64,000 bases of DNA from Paraburkholderia solisilvae (GTDB lineage: Bacteria; Pseudomonadota; Gammaproteobacteria; Burkholderiales; Burkholderiaceae), in assembly GCF_902859875.1 (NCBI RefSeq), contig NZ_CADIKF010000018.1:1-64000 (forward strand), written 5' to 3'. Made by a program: the position numbers and the translations under genes. The stretch's first letter is position 1, and each line of letters starts with the position of its first letter. Under the pieces are notes generated by a model. That model saw only the letters and a list, made by a program, of their open reading frames with translations. It made no database searches and was not told where the DNA came from. Below are positions 1-7,961 of the stretch, piece by piece.

Positions 1-996
1 GGGACCGCGGCGGCGCGGCAACGCGCGACGCACGCCATCGGCGACCAGCGGCGCCAGCCCGCGCGGCATCGCGACGATCACCACGACAAATGCGATGCCG
101 ATCAGCAGCATCCAGATATACGGCAGGTCTCCGCTCAGATAGGCGCTGCCCGTGTCGATCAGCAGTGCGCCGACAATCGGCCCGATCAGCGAGCCGCGCC
201 CGCCGAGCGCGACCCAGATCACGAGTTCGGTGCCGAAAACAAAGCCCGCGTACTCGGGGGCGACGACCATCTGCACACAGGCGAAGAGAAAACCGGCGAA
301 CGCGGCAACCAGCGCACACGTATCCATCAAGCGCGCCTTGTAGCGCGACACGTCGATGCCGAGATACTCGCAGCGTGACTCATTCTCGCGGATCGCCACC
401 AGCAGCCGGCCCGCGTCGCTATGCACGAACATCCAGGCAACCACCGCCAGCACCGTCAGGAACGCGCCGGCGATAATGAACCACGCTTCGAGCGGCAAAT
501 CGATACTGTCGAAGCCGGACAGTCCGCTGCTCGAGCCGGTAAACTCGCCGCCCGAATAGATCACCTGCACGAGCACGATCGGCAACACCAGCGTGACGAC
601 CGATGCGTAAAGCGGCGATGCGCCGTGATAGAACGCCAGCCAGCCGATCGCGCGCGACACGAGCCACGCGCCAAGCAGCCCTGCGGCAAGCGCGCCGGCC
701 GCATGGAGTGGCGTGTAACCCGCGTGCACGAACACCAGCCCGGCCGCGTATGCGCCGATGCCGAAGAATGCCGATTGCCCGAACGTCAGGATGCCTGTGT
801 AACCCCATAGCAGATCGACGGTCAGTGCAAGCGCCGCATAGAGAAACGAACGGACCAGATTGTTGACGAGAAAGGTAGGCAGCACCGCGCTGCCCACCGC
901 AATCACCGCCAGCGCGGCAACGCCCGCCAGCAGCGGCATGCGCCACGGCGACGACGCCGATACGCGCAATGGCAAGGTCGAGACAGGATCAGCCAC
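1..996 (-). CDS. livM: Branched-chain amino acid/amide ABC transporter permease, LivM type (3' end cut by window)
   Basis: Inner-membrane permease of a branched-chain amino acid or amide ABC importer, partner of the LivH-type permease just upstream. The frame runs open from a GTG at 996 to the left edge; the first residues read VADPVSTLPLRVSASSPWRM, followed by hydrophobic stretches such as LLAGVAALAVI and AVGSAVLPTFLV. About 332 codons are present, close to the usual full length, so only a short C-terminal tail and the stop are missing. The GTG overlaps the end of the livH frame by 8 bases, which supports translational coupling. The ATPase genes expected next (livG, livF) would lie beyond the left edge. 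The start rests on the overlap; no ATG is available until about 939. Confidence 0.85.
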   Translation of the reverse strand, partial: MADPVSTLPLRVSASSPWRMPLLAGVAALAVIAVGSAVLPTFLVNNLVRSFLYAALALTVDLLWGYTGILTFGQSAFFGIGAYAAGLVFVHAGYTPLHAAGALAAGLLGAWLVSRAIGWLAFYHGASPLYASVVTLVLPIVLVQVIYSGGEFTGSSSGLSGFDSIDLPLEAWFIIAGAFLTVLAVVAWMFVHSDAGRLLVAIRENESRCEYLGIDVSRYKARLMDTCALVAAFAGFLFACVQMVVAPEYAGFVFGTELVIWVALGGRGSLIGPIVGALLIDTGSAYLSGDLPYIWMLLIGIAFVVVIVAMPRGLAPLVADGVRRALPRRRGP

Positions 997-1825
997 GTGC
1001 AAAGCCCTCCGGCCGGATACGCAATAGCAAGGCGGCGAGCACCGCGATGGTCAGTCCGCCGAGCACCGGATTGACGAACGTGCTGACGAGCACCTGCGCG
1101 CCGCCCAGCACCGCGCTCGCAATCGCGAGATTGACCAGCGATGCGCCCGCCACCAGCACCAGCATGAACGCGCCGACCACCCATGCCACCCCCATGTTCG
1201 GGTCGACGCTCGCAAGCGGCGTGATCAGGCAGCCGGCGAGCGAAGCGAGCGCCGCGCCCGTGCAGAATGTGATGAAGCGCACGCGCGTGCTGCTGATGCC
1301 GAGGCCGCGCGCCAGCGCTTCGTTCATGATCACCGCGCGCGTTTGCAAACCGAGACGCGTGCCGTTCAGCAGCCACCCGAGCGTGAGCGCGATCAGCAGC
1401 GCAACACCGACGAGGATCAGCCGGTACGCCGAATAGTGCGCACCCGGCAATGCAATCGCACCGGTGAGCGGGCTCTCGACCATCTGTACGCCGCGTCCGA
1501 AAAGCAGCGTGATCAACTGACCGACGATGATGCCGAGTCCCCACGTCGCGAGAATCGCATCGAGCGGACGCGCATAGAGCGGACGCACGATGAAGCGCTC
1601 GACAGCCATGCCAAGCACAAAGCCGATCGCCAGTGAAAACGGGATGCTCCACCACCAGCCGAGCCCCGCCTGCGTGACGATCACGCTCGCATATCCGCCC
1701 GTCGTCAGAAAGGCGCCGTGCGAGAAGTTGATGATCTTCATCACGCCGAACACGAGCAGCAATCCTGTCGACACGATAAACAGGATCGCCGCCGTCGTGA
1801 CGATGTCGAGGCCCAGATTCAGCAT
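989..1825 (-). CDS. livH: Branched-chain amino acid/amide ABC transporter permease, LivH type
   Basis: Integral membrane permease (278 aa), the second membrane subunit of the importer. The N-terminus MLNLGLDIVTTAAILFIVST and the following GVMKIINFSHGAF are typical of the LivH family, where the FSHG segment lies between the first helices. I chose the ATG at 1825 rather than the longer frame reaching 1882, because the longer one overlaps the end of the binding-protein gene and adds a basic, non-membrane N-terminus. It lies 19 bases after the binding-protein stop and overlaps livM by 8 bases, so the three genes look like one operon. The transported compound cannot be read from this subunit. Confidence 0.88.
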   Translation of the reverse strand: MLNLGLDIVTTAAILFIVSTGLLLVFGVMKIINFSHGAFLTTGGYASVIVTQAGLGWWWSIPFSLAIGFVLGMAVERFIVRPLYARPLDAILATWGLGIIVGQLITLLFGRGVQMVESPLTGAIALPGAHYSAYRLILVGVALLIALTLGWLLNGTRLGLQTRAVIMNEALARGLGISSTRVRFITFCTGAALASLAGCLITPLASVDPNMGVAWVVGAFMLVLVAGASLVNLAIASAVLGGAQVLVSTFVNPVLGGLTIAVLAALLLRIRPEGFARG

Positions 1826-1844
1826 CGCGTCTGCCTCGCTGCGC

Positions 1845-3011
1845 TTACTTGAGCGACGGGCACTGCGCGCCCGGATCGACATTCTTGAATGACTCGATCA
1901 CCTTCACCGAGCCGTCCGCCTGCACCTGGCCGAGATACATCGTGAGCGGCGTGTGGCGCTGCTTGTCCATGCGGATCGTGCCGCGCGGACCGTCGAACGA
2001 TACTTGCGCGAGCGCCGGAATGACCTTTGCGGTATCGACGCTGCCGGCCTTTTCGACTGCGGCCTTGTACAGGTAGATCGCCTCGTATTCCGGCACCGAC
2101 AGGTCGTTCGGCGTCTTCAGGTCCGCGCCGAAGCGCTTTTGCATGGCCGCGAGGAATTGATGATTGGCAGGCGTGTCGATATTCGTCACGTACGAGCCGG
2201 AAATATAGATCCCTTCCGCATCCGTACCCATGCTTTTCGCGGTGCCTTCGTCGACCGCGAGATTGCCGTACGGCAGCTTCACGCCCGCGGCGCGCAGCTG
2301 CTTGGTCAGCGTGACGTTCGGCGCGCCGCCGGCCGTCGACGTGATGATCGCGTCGGGTTTCGCCGCCTGCAGCTTGCTGATGATCGGCGTCCAGTCGGAG
2401 CCGTCCATCGGCAGGTATTCGTTGCCGAGCACCTTGCCGCCCTTCTTCTCGATGTAGCTCTTCGTGAAGTCGAGCATGCCGCGGCCGAATGCATAGTCGC
2501 TGCCGATCAGGAAGAACGTCTTCGCGTGCTTCTGCGTCATGAAGTAATCGACGATCGGCGCGACCTGCTGGTCGGGCACCCACGCATCGACGTACATGTA
2601 GCGGTTGCACGACCGGCCTTCATAGAACGACGTGTAGATGAACGGCACCTTGCCGCGCGACACGATAGGCAGCCCCGCATTGCGCGCGGCGCTGGTTTCC
2701 ATCGAAATCAGCGCATTGTCTTTCTTGTCGAAGATCAGCGAGTCGAACGCCTTTTGTGCGCCTGCGGCGCCGCTGCCGTCGTCGGCTACATCCAGACTCA
2801 CCTGGCGCCCGAGAATGCCGCCTTTCGCGTTGATCTCGTCGACTGCGAGTTGCGCGGATTGCACGACCGACGGGGCGACGACGCTATTCGCGCCGCTCAG
2901 ACCCACCGGCACGCCGATCCTGATCGGGTCGGCGGCGTACGCCGCTGTCTGTCCGATTGCGATCGATGCGAGCCACGCGGCTGCGACCGCGACGGTAGAG
3001 ATGCGTTTCAT
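1845..3011 (-). CDS. Periplasmic substrate-binding protein of the amide/urea/branched-chain ABC family
   Basis: Periplasmic binding protein (388 aa) of the type I fold used by Liv, urea (UrtA) and short-chain amide (AmiC/FmdD) systems. Residues 1-27 form a Sec signal peptide ending TAAYAA. The mature start DPIRIGVPVGLSGANS is the usual first strand and loop. The central segment YEGRSCNRYMYVDAWVPDQQ followed by PIVDYFM resembles the urea/amide branch more than the leucine-binding branch; that assignment is by eye. A ribosome-binding sequence AAGGAG precedes the ATG. It is first in the operon with livH and livM. The leader contains an intrinsic terminator about 194 bases before the start, so expression may be attenuated. 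Substrate unknown; urea, amides or small amino acids are candidates. Confidence 0.85.
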   Translation of the reverse strand: MKRISTVAVAAAWLASIAIGQTAAYAADPIRIGVPVGLSGANSVVAPSVVQSAQLAVDEINAKGGILGRQVSLDVADDGSGAAGAQKAFDSLIFDKKDNALISMETSAARNAGLPIVSRGKVPFIYTSFYEGRSCNRYMYVDAWVPDQQVAPIVDYFMTQKHAKTFFLIGSDYAFGRGMLDFTKSYIEKKGGKVLGNEYLPMDGSDWTPIISKLQAAKPDAIITSTAGGAPNVTLTKQLRAAGVKLPYGNLAVDEGTAKSMGTDAEGIYISGSYVTNIDTPANHQFLAAMQKRFGADLKTPNDLSVPEYEAIYLYKAAVEKAGSVDTAKVIPALAQVSFDGPRGTIRMDKQRHTPLTMYLGQVQADGSVKVIESFKNVDPGAQCPSLK

Positions 3012-3204
3012 TGTTGTATTGCTCCTTGGATTGACTTGTTTCGATCAAAACGATCCGCCGCGAAACCCGCCGCGGCGATTCGGAACCGCACGCCGCGCGT
3101 CAGCACGCCGTCGCCCACGAGGCAGGTCCCGCTCCCGCTCGCCAAACTCGCTGCCGGGCTCGCGACAATCTTCACGTTGACGTGAAAGAGAAAGCCGCAA
3201 ACGC

Positions 3205-3242
3205 AAAAAGCCCGAAACCGGACGAACCGGTTTCGGGCTTTT
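3205..3242 (-). terminator. Intrinsic terminator in the leader of the ABC transporter operon
   Basis: A 16-bp perfect stem (AAAAGCCCGAAACCGG against its complement) around a 5-base loop. Read on the minus strand it ends in TTTTT. It lies between the transporter start (3011) and the upstream FRG gene (stop 3737). It could end a transcript from upstream, end a small RNA, or act as an attenuator for the transporter. Confidence 0.8.
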
Positions 3243-3736
3243 GAGCCGGTGCCGCACGAAACGCCTTTGTCCCGAACGATGTAAATCAGGTTCGCCGATT
3301 CGCTACGCATTGAATCGACGAAAACCCAAGAGCAATTGGTATGCCAACGATCGGCATCAGCACCCATTGTCGAGTGCCGCATCGCGCGCTGACGCATGCC
3401 GCATATTGCTCACCGGCGCCATGCCCCGCGCAGCAGCAGCATCCATACACACGTCGCGCGCCGCATGCGCCTCCCCCGCGCCGCACGGGGACTGTGCACA
3501 CGTGCACCATCGGTGCGCGACGCGCACGCGCGGCGCATTTCCGTTGACACTGGCGACAAACGACGAGCCGGGTCACGCCGCCTTCCATCAGGATCGACGT
3601 GCTGGATTCGCGCTCGGGCGTTGCGGCCGCGGTGGAGATTGCGCGCCGGCGCGACGCCAATCGTGAGCTGAGCAGCCGACCCTTCAGCGCTGTGGGAAGA
3701 AAATGTCCGACCTGTCTGGTTGTGTGCCGCCGCGCG
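3243..3736. other. Gene-free stretch with a structured segment next to the terminator
   Basis: No convincing coding frame. Read on the minus strand from about 3320 to 3243, two small hairpins precede the terminator: CGATTC/GAATCG, then CGAAC/GTTCG around a loop containing TGATTTACATC. A minus-strand frame runs through this region and the terminator and overlaps the transporter start codon, but its composition is not protein-like. From about 3420 to 3736 only GC-rich sequence is seen. Confidence 0.5.
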
Positions 3737-4525
3737 TCACGAAGCGAACGTCAGGCTCGGCCAGACCATCTCGAGTTCGATGGCGATCGATTTCGCGAGA
3801 CCGTCGAGATCGGGAAACAGCGACGCGTTCGTAATGTTCATTCGATATAGCCAGCGCATCGCATCGCTGCGCAGGCCGGGCGGCAGGATGATCTTGCGCA
3901 ATAGTTCGGCTTCGCTTTCGTAGTCGTCGAGAATCTCGTGCAGCGGCCGGTCGATCACGCCCGGTACGACAAACGTGCCCGACTGCGCGATCAGGCGCCC
4001 ATCCATTTCGGAGGGTTCGCCGAACCAGATCACCTCGTTTTCGTTGCTGAGAAAGTACTTCTCCAGATTGCCCTTCACGCGCGGGTCGAGCTCATCGCGT
4101 GTGAGCGTCGGCGACGTTTTCGGGCGCGCGCTGTTGCGCCATAGCGCCGGCGTATTCAACGCGAAAATCGCGGCATCGGTGGTGGTTCGCTCGAGCGCGA
4201 AAAAGGCCGCGACGAACGGCGATTTCGTGAAATCGAGCAGACGCGTCGGCGCGCCGTGGTGCTGCATCAGGCTCAGACAACGCAAGTCGTCATTGAGCAG
4301 TTCGGGATTTGCAAGGTAGTTGTGAGCCTTGCGCCGAAAGATGCGAATCGCGCGCGCTTCGCGCGCCTGCCATTCCGCGCGGTCCGCAACATGCGCAAGC
4401 AGATAGCGCGACAGCGAGCTTTGCAGATGCCAGCGTGCGTCCTGCTGTCCGCGAAATGCCCAGCCGTCGAGTGCCGAACATAGGTCTACGAATGCGCCCC
4501 AGCTCGAAATGACCGTCGTTTCCAT
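3737..4525 (-). CDS. FRG domain-containing protein
   Basis: Protein of 262 aa carrying an FRG domain, named for the Phe-Arg-Gly seen here as F24-R25-G26 in WAFRGQQDARWHLQSSLSR. The second conserved block, HHGAPTRLLDFTKSPFVAAF, begins at residue 89, and both lie in the usual order. The biochemical role of FRG domains is not established, though such proteins recur in phage-defence and mobile contexts. I start at the ATG at 4525, which has AGGGAGG 12 bases upstream; the longer frame to 4756 adds a Cys-rich, low-quality extension that would cover the next gene's terminator. It stands alone: the neighbours are a transporter and a CmcJ-type oxygenase, with no toxin, nuclease or defence partner nearby. 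Confidence 0.85.
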   Translation of the reverse strand: METTVISSWGAFVDLCSALDGWAFRGQQDARWHLQSSLSRYLLAHVADRAEWQAREARAIRIFRRKAHNYLANPELLNDDLRCLSLMQHHGAPTRLLDFTKSPFVAAFFALERTTTDAAIFALNTPALWRNSARPKTSPTLTRDELDPRVKGNLEKYFLSNENEVIWFGEPSEMDGRLIAQSGTFVVPGVIDRPLHEILDDYESEAELLRKIILPPGLRSDAMRWLYRMNITNASLFPDLDGLAKSIAIELEMVWPSLTFAS

Positions 4526-4668
4526 CGCGCCGTGTGCCTCCCTGAAAATCGATAAACGATTGCAGGCCGACCTATTTAGCCCGCTTCGGCGCGAGTATAG
4601 AAGCCATTTATTTCTTTCGTGCGTAACGTGTCGACACGTGCATGATGGGTTAGCCAGGCTTCGCGCGC

Positions 4669-4718
4669 AAAAAAAAGCGGGTGGACGCGCGGCTATCGCG
4701 CATCTCACCCGCTTTTTC
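4669..4718 (-). terminator. Intrinsic terminator after the CmcJ-like gene
   Basis: On the minus strand CACCCGC pairs with GCGGGTG around an inner GCGCG/CGCGC hairpin, and the distal side continues into eight T residues. It starts 45 bases after the stop of the CmcJ-like gene and before the FRG gene, so it separates the two. Confidence 0.8.
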
Positions 4719-4762
4719 GTCTGCCCGCCCGAATGTGCAAACCCGATGAATGCCAAACGGGC

Positions 4763-5593
4763 TTAGAACAGCAGCACCGAACGCAGTTCGATACTGCGCC
4801 TCGGCGCGGCATCCGCAGGCGATGTCGGATCGTCGAATGCGGAATGCGCGGTCACTCGCGCGACATCGTCGCCGGCCGAGTCGTAAATTTTCAGCAGCAG
4901 CACTTCGTCGGGTGTCATCTGCGGAAAATAGTACCAGCGGTGCTGTGGATTAAATGCGAACGTATAGACTTCGCCGCCGCCGTCCTCGCGAACCAGGTCC
5001 GTCGGCACGAGGTCGTTCGGCGCAATGCTGCGCGCATCGCACATCCCTAGCGGCGATGATTCGACCGGCGCACCGATCGGGCGCCACAGGTTCACGATGG
5101 CCGTGCGCCCGTTGACCCACTCGTCCAGTTCGTCAGCCGGCGCATGCTGGCGAACGCGGCGCGGCCCCGACACCAGCGTCTGGTCGTTGTGAATCACCTT
5201 TACCGGCGCATGGACGCCGCTTGCGCGCGCGTCATCGCCATCGCGCAACGTGTGATCGAAAATAACCACACGCCGCGCGCCGGTCAGGCGCTTGAGCAAC
5301 TGCTCCGACTCGCGGTAGTAGACGGATTCGATCGCGATCGGGTCCGAGAAATCGTCGAGCGCACTCTTATGCGCGTGCAACTCGAAGCCGTTGCGGTCGA
5401 GAGACAGCCCGCCCGGCGGCGCCGCGACCCGTGCGTTGACGATCGGCACGCGGTGCATGTTGAAGGTGCCGGTTTGAGCCGGAACGCCGGGCGGCGGTTC
5501 GTACGAATAACGCAGCGGCCTTTCACCGGTCGGGACCAGGTAGTTCAGTTCGGCCTCGACCATCACGGGTTGATCGATGACGATATCGCTCAT
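4763..5593 (-). CDS. CmcJ/NvfI-family (GA4-desaturase-like) putative oxygenase or methyltransferase-associated protein
   Basis: A 276-aa protein of the family named after CmcJ of cephamycin synthesis and NvfI/AsaB-type fungal proteins, which are related to non-haem iron, 2-oxoglutarate-dependent oxygenases. Visible family features are LNYLVPTGERPLRYSYEPPP at the N-terminus, VIFDHTLRDGDD, VIHNDQT, and ATVNLWRPIG-type sequence (here AIVNLWRPIG), then FNPQHRWYYFPQMTPDEVLL and a C-terminal HSAFDDP followed by RRSIELRSVLLF. The His and Asp of HNDQT and the late His/Arg are plausible metal and co-substrate ligands. The ATG at 5593 gives MSDIVIDQPVMVEAELNYL; the longer frame to 5674 has an unlikely Arg/His-rich prefix. 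A small gene of unknown function lies 99 bases upstream on the same strand, and a T-rich terminator follows. Substrate unknown. Confidence 0.8.
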   Translation of the reverse strand: MSDIVIDQPVMVEAELNYLVPTGERPLRYSYEPPPGVPAQTGTFNMHRVPIVNARVAAPPGGLSLDRNGFELHAHKSALDDFSDPIAIESVYYRESEQLLKRLTGARRVVIFDHTLRDGDDARASGVHAPVKVIHNDQTLVSGPRRVRQHAPADELDEWVNGRTAIVNLWRPIGAPVESSPLGMCDARSIAPNDLVPTDLVREDGGGEVYTFAFNPQHRWYYFPQMTPDEVLLLKIYDSAGDDVARVTAHSAFDDPTSPADAAPRRSIELRSVLLF

Positions 5594-5692
5594 GGTTGGA
5601 CTCCGTACGTCATGAAACAGGTGCCGTATGCGATGCGGCGCTGCGCGCTGCCTTTCGTGACGCCGAACCGGCACGCGCGCACTCGCCAGCGG

Positions 5693-5965
5693 TCATTCCG
5701 GCGGGAACTGGGCGACGAGATGAAACATCTCGTAGGTGTATCCGAGATTGAAGTAGCCGGCGCGAGCATACGCGGCGATCCGTTCCTGGCGTTCAGGGTC
5801 GGTACGGCGGTTCCAATCGTCGAGCGCCGCGCGTTCGGCTCGAGTATCCGCGGCCTGGGATGCGGCAGTGGGTGGTGCGCTATCGCCGCTTGCGCGATGC
5901 TCGAGCGGGTCAAGAGCGGCGCGGCTGCGAAAGACCAAACGGAGAAACGATGCAAGACCCGGCAT
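5693..5965 (-). CDS. Small hypothetical protein upstream of the CmcJ-like gene
   Basis: A 90-aa frame starting MPGLASFLRLVFRSRAALDP, with a polar Ala/Arg-rich middle (residues about 25-60) and the ending GYFNLGYTYEMFHLVAQFPP. I do not recognise a family. It is favoured as real because the direction matches the CmcJ-like gene 99 bases further on, the C-terminus is aromatic and well composed, and no better gene occupies the space. The longer start at 5989 adds MPRRRRVV and has no better ribosome site. It could be a small membrane-associated or accessory protein; no function is proposed. Confidence 0.5.
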   Translation of the reverse strand: MPGLASFLRLVFRSRAALDPLEHRASGDSAPPTAASQAADTRAERAALDDWNRRTDPERQERIAAYARAGYFNLGYTYEMFHLVAQFPPE

Positions 5966-6365
5966 GACAACCCTCCGTCTTCTGGGCACCCTGGTTCAAT
6001 CTAGCGAGCACGGTATGCGAGTGCAAAGAAGCATTTCTGCAATGCTTCGCACACGCGACTGGTGCGTGCCCTTATCCGCATCTTCGATATGTTTATGCGG
6101 ATACGCTAGTTAAACTTCGACGCGCAGGCGGGAGAGGTCATTCCATTCTTGCCGAAATACGCAAGCTGCTGCATGGCTGGCGAATGCTCTTCGTTAGGCA
6201 TCCGTTTGACCGCAGGCTAATAGAATTTAACCAGGATGTCGGAAGCTATGCGCGCTCTTATGTTGTGCGCGCAAGCCCCTTTAATTACTGTTGAGATTTG
6301 GTGTACATCGTGCATGCGGAGAACGTCGGACTTCGCATGGTTTGGCGGGAAAAGTGAAGGGTATT
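5966..6365. other. Gene-free stretch between the small ORF and the ligase operon
   Basis: About 400 bases, locally more AT-rich than the surroundings, with no convincing frame on either strand. It should hold the promoter for the small ORF and CmcJ-like gene. No clear -35/-10 pair was found. Confidence 0.4.
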
Positions 6366-6401
6366 CGCAAGCGCAAAACCGGCGTTTGTATGGCGCTTGC
6401 G
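6366..6401 (-). terminator. Hairpin after the acyl-CoA ligase gene
   Basis: A 9-bp perfect stem CGCAAGCGC/GCGCTTGCG with an 18-base loop, 9 bases beyond the ligase stop codon. There is no T run, so it may stabilise the 3' end rather than terminate efficiently. Confidence 0.5.
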
Positions 6402-6410
6402 TTCCGCGAG

Positions 6411-7955
6411 CTATGCCACAGCCTGAAGCAAGCCGTCCCGCACCAGACCGGCAAGCGACTTGCGATCGACCTTCCCGACCGCCGTTTCAGGCAATGCCTC
6501 CACGAAATAGACTTCGTGCGGCACATAAATGCGGGACAGTCTGCGGCGTACCGAATCGAGTATGTCCTGCGCCTGAAGCGTCGAATCAGCTCCGGCCACG
6601 ACCACTGCGACCGGCACCTCGCCGAGATCGTGATCCGGCTTGCCGACCACGCAACACGCCCGAACATGCGTTTCGCTGACAATCACGTTCTCGATCAGCA
6701 ACGGCGACAGATTCTCGCCGCCGCGAATGATCACATCCTTGATGCGGCCGGTGACCGACAGATAGCCGCCTTCGTCGAAGCGGCCGAGATCGCCGGTGCG
6801 AAGCCAGCCGTCGCTCACCGTGCGCGCGGTGGCGTCCGCCGCGCCCAGGTAGCCCGTCATCACGCTGCGCCCGGCGATGCAGATCTCCCCTTCAATACCG
6901 GGCTCGTCTGTCATCGTGCCGTCGACCTGCCGCAACTGGACCGACTGGCCGCGCAGCACCGTGCCGACCGACCCGATCCGGCGCGCGTGAGGCGGATTCA
7001 TCGTGCTGGTGCAGGTCGCTTCCGATAGTCCGTACGACACCACCAGCGGACATCCGAGTTTCGCCTCGATTTCGCGGTGCAGCGCTTCGGTGATCGGCGC
7101 GGACCCGCAGCGCGCCATGCGTAGCGATGCCAGCGCTGCAGGGTTGAACGACTGCGACAGCATCCGCGAATACATCGTCGGTACGCCGGTGACGATGGTC
7201 GGCCGATGCCGCTCGATCAGCGCCGGCATGTCCTCGGCGCGAAAACGCTCCGCAAAGATGATGGTTGCGCCTGCAAGCAATGGCGCAAACAACTGGTTGT
7301 TCACACCGTTCGTATGGTAGATCGGCATCACATGCAGCAGGCGGTCCTGCTGTGAAAGCCCCGTGTGTTCAATGACGCCGAGCGCATTGTTCAGCAAAGC
7401 GCGCTGCGTCAGTTCGACCGCTTTGGGGCGGCCGGTGCTCCCCGATGTAAAGAGCAGCAACGCGGGCGTTTGCGCGTCCACCTTGTGCGCTTGCGGCGCA
7501 GCGTCGGCGGCGACGCGCGAATTCAACTGCGTGGAATCGATCGCGCGTATGTTGTTGCCATTCTCGAGTCTGAGCGCCCGCACCAGTTCGTGATGAGCGT
7601 GATCGAACACCAGGCCCTTCGCGCCAACCAGCGACAGACGTTCGTCAATCTCTTCGGCCGGCAGTTTGGGTTCGAGCACGCAAGGACACAATCCGCACCG
7701 GATCGCGGCAAGCAACACGATGACCGTATCGAGCGAGCGTCCCATTGCAATCGCAAGCACGTCGCTTTGCCCTAAGCCTTGCGCAAGAAGATTCGCGGCC
7801 ACCTTCGCCGTTTCATCCGCCAATTGCCGATACGTCAGCGACCGGCTGCCGTCGTGCAGCGCGGTCTGTGCTTCGACGTGCGGTTCGTACCAGTGCGTGG
7901 TCAACGCCTGCGCGAGGCTTGCGACGCCATCTGACAGATCGGAATGCATCGGCAT
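6411..7955 (-). CDS. Acyl-CoA synthetase (class I adenylate-forming enzyme)
   Basis: Cytoplasmic ligase of 514 aa that activates a carboxylic acid to its CoA thioester through an acyl-adenylate. The phosphate-binding loop FTSGSTGRPK lies at residues 169-178, the adenine-site VVSYGLSEATCTS near 330, the hinge region LRTGDLGRFDEGGYLSVTGR near 410, and the catalytic lysine in ETAVGKVDRK at K495. The length is normal for the family. It is the last gene of the operon, 6 bases after the CoA-transferase-like subunit B; GAGGT precedes the ATG by 8 bases. The operon context (two acyl-CoA transferases, a hydratase) suggests activation of a substrate taken up by the divergent MHS symporter. Which acid is unknown; an aliphatic or alicyclic acid is as likely as an aromatic one. 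Confidence 0.88.
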   Translation of the reverse strand: MPMHSDLSDGVASLAQALTTHWYEPHVEAQTALHDGSRSLTYRQLADETAKVAANLLAQGLGQSDVLAIAMGRSLDTVIVLLAAIRCGLCPCVLEPKLPAEEIDERLSLVGAKGLVFDHAHHELVRALRLENGNNIRAIDSTQLNSRVAADAAPQAHKVDAQTPALLLFTSGSTGRPKAVELTQRALLNNALGVIEHTGLSQQDRLLHVMPIYHTNGVNNQLFAPLLAGATIIFAERFRAEDMPALIERHRPTIVTGVPTMYSRMLSQSFNPAALASLRMARCGSAPITEALHREIEAKLGCPLVVSYGLSEATCTSTMNPPHARRIGSVGTVLRGQSVQLRQVDGTMTDEPGIEGEICIAGRSVMTGYLGAADATARTVSDGWLRTGDLGRFDEGGYLSVTGRIKDVIIRGGENLSPLLIENVIVSETHVRACCVVGKPDHDLGEVPVAVVVAGADSTLQAQDILDSVRRRLSRIYVPHEVYFVEALPETAVGKVDRKSLAGLVRDGLLQAVA

Positions 7956-7961
7956 GGTGAT

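Noticed and set aside
3205..3360. Guanidine (ykkC) riboswitch before the transporter
   Set aside because: Some words resemble parts of that motif, but the conserved GGTCCGAGAG block and spacing are absent.
3008..3397. 129-codon minus-strand frame before the ABC transporter
   Set aside because: It runs through the terminator stem and overlaps the transporter start; more likely leader RNA than protein.
3286..3660. 124-codon Cys/Arg-rich frame
   Set aside because: Composition reflects GC-rich non-coding DNA; no motif.
5284..5526. 80-codon frame opposite-phase within the CmcJ-like gene
   Set aside because: Same-strand shadow in another frame, Arg/Ser-rich, inside a well supported gene.
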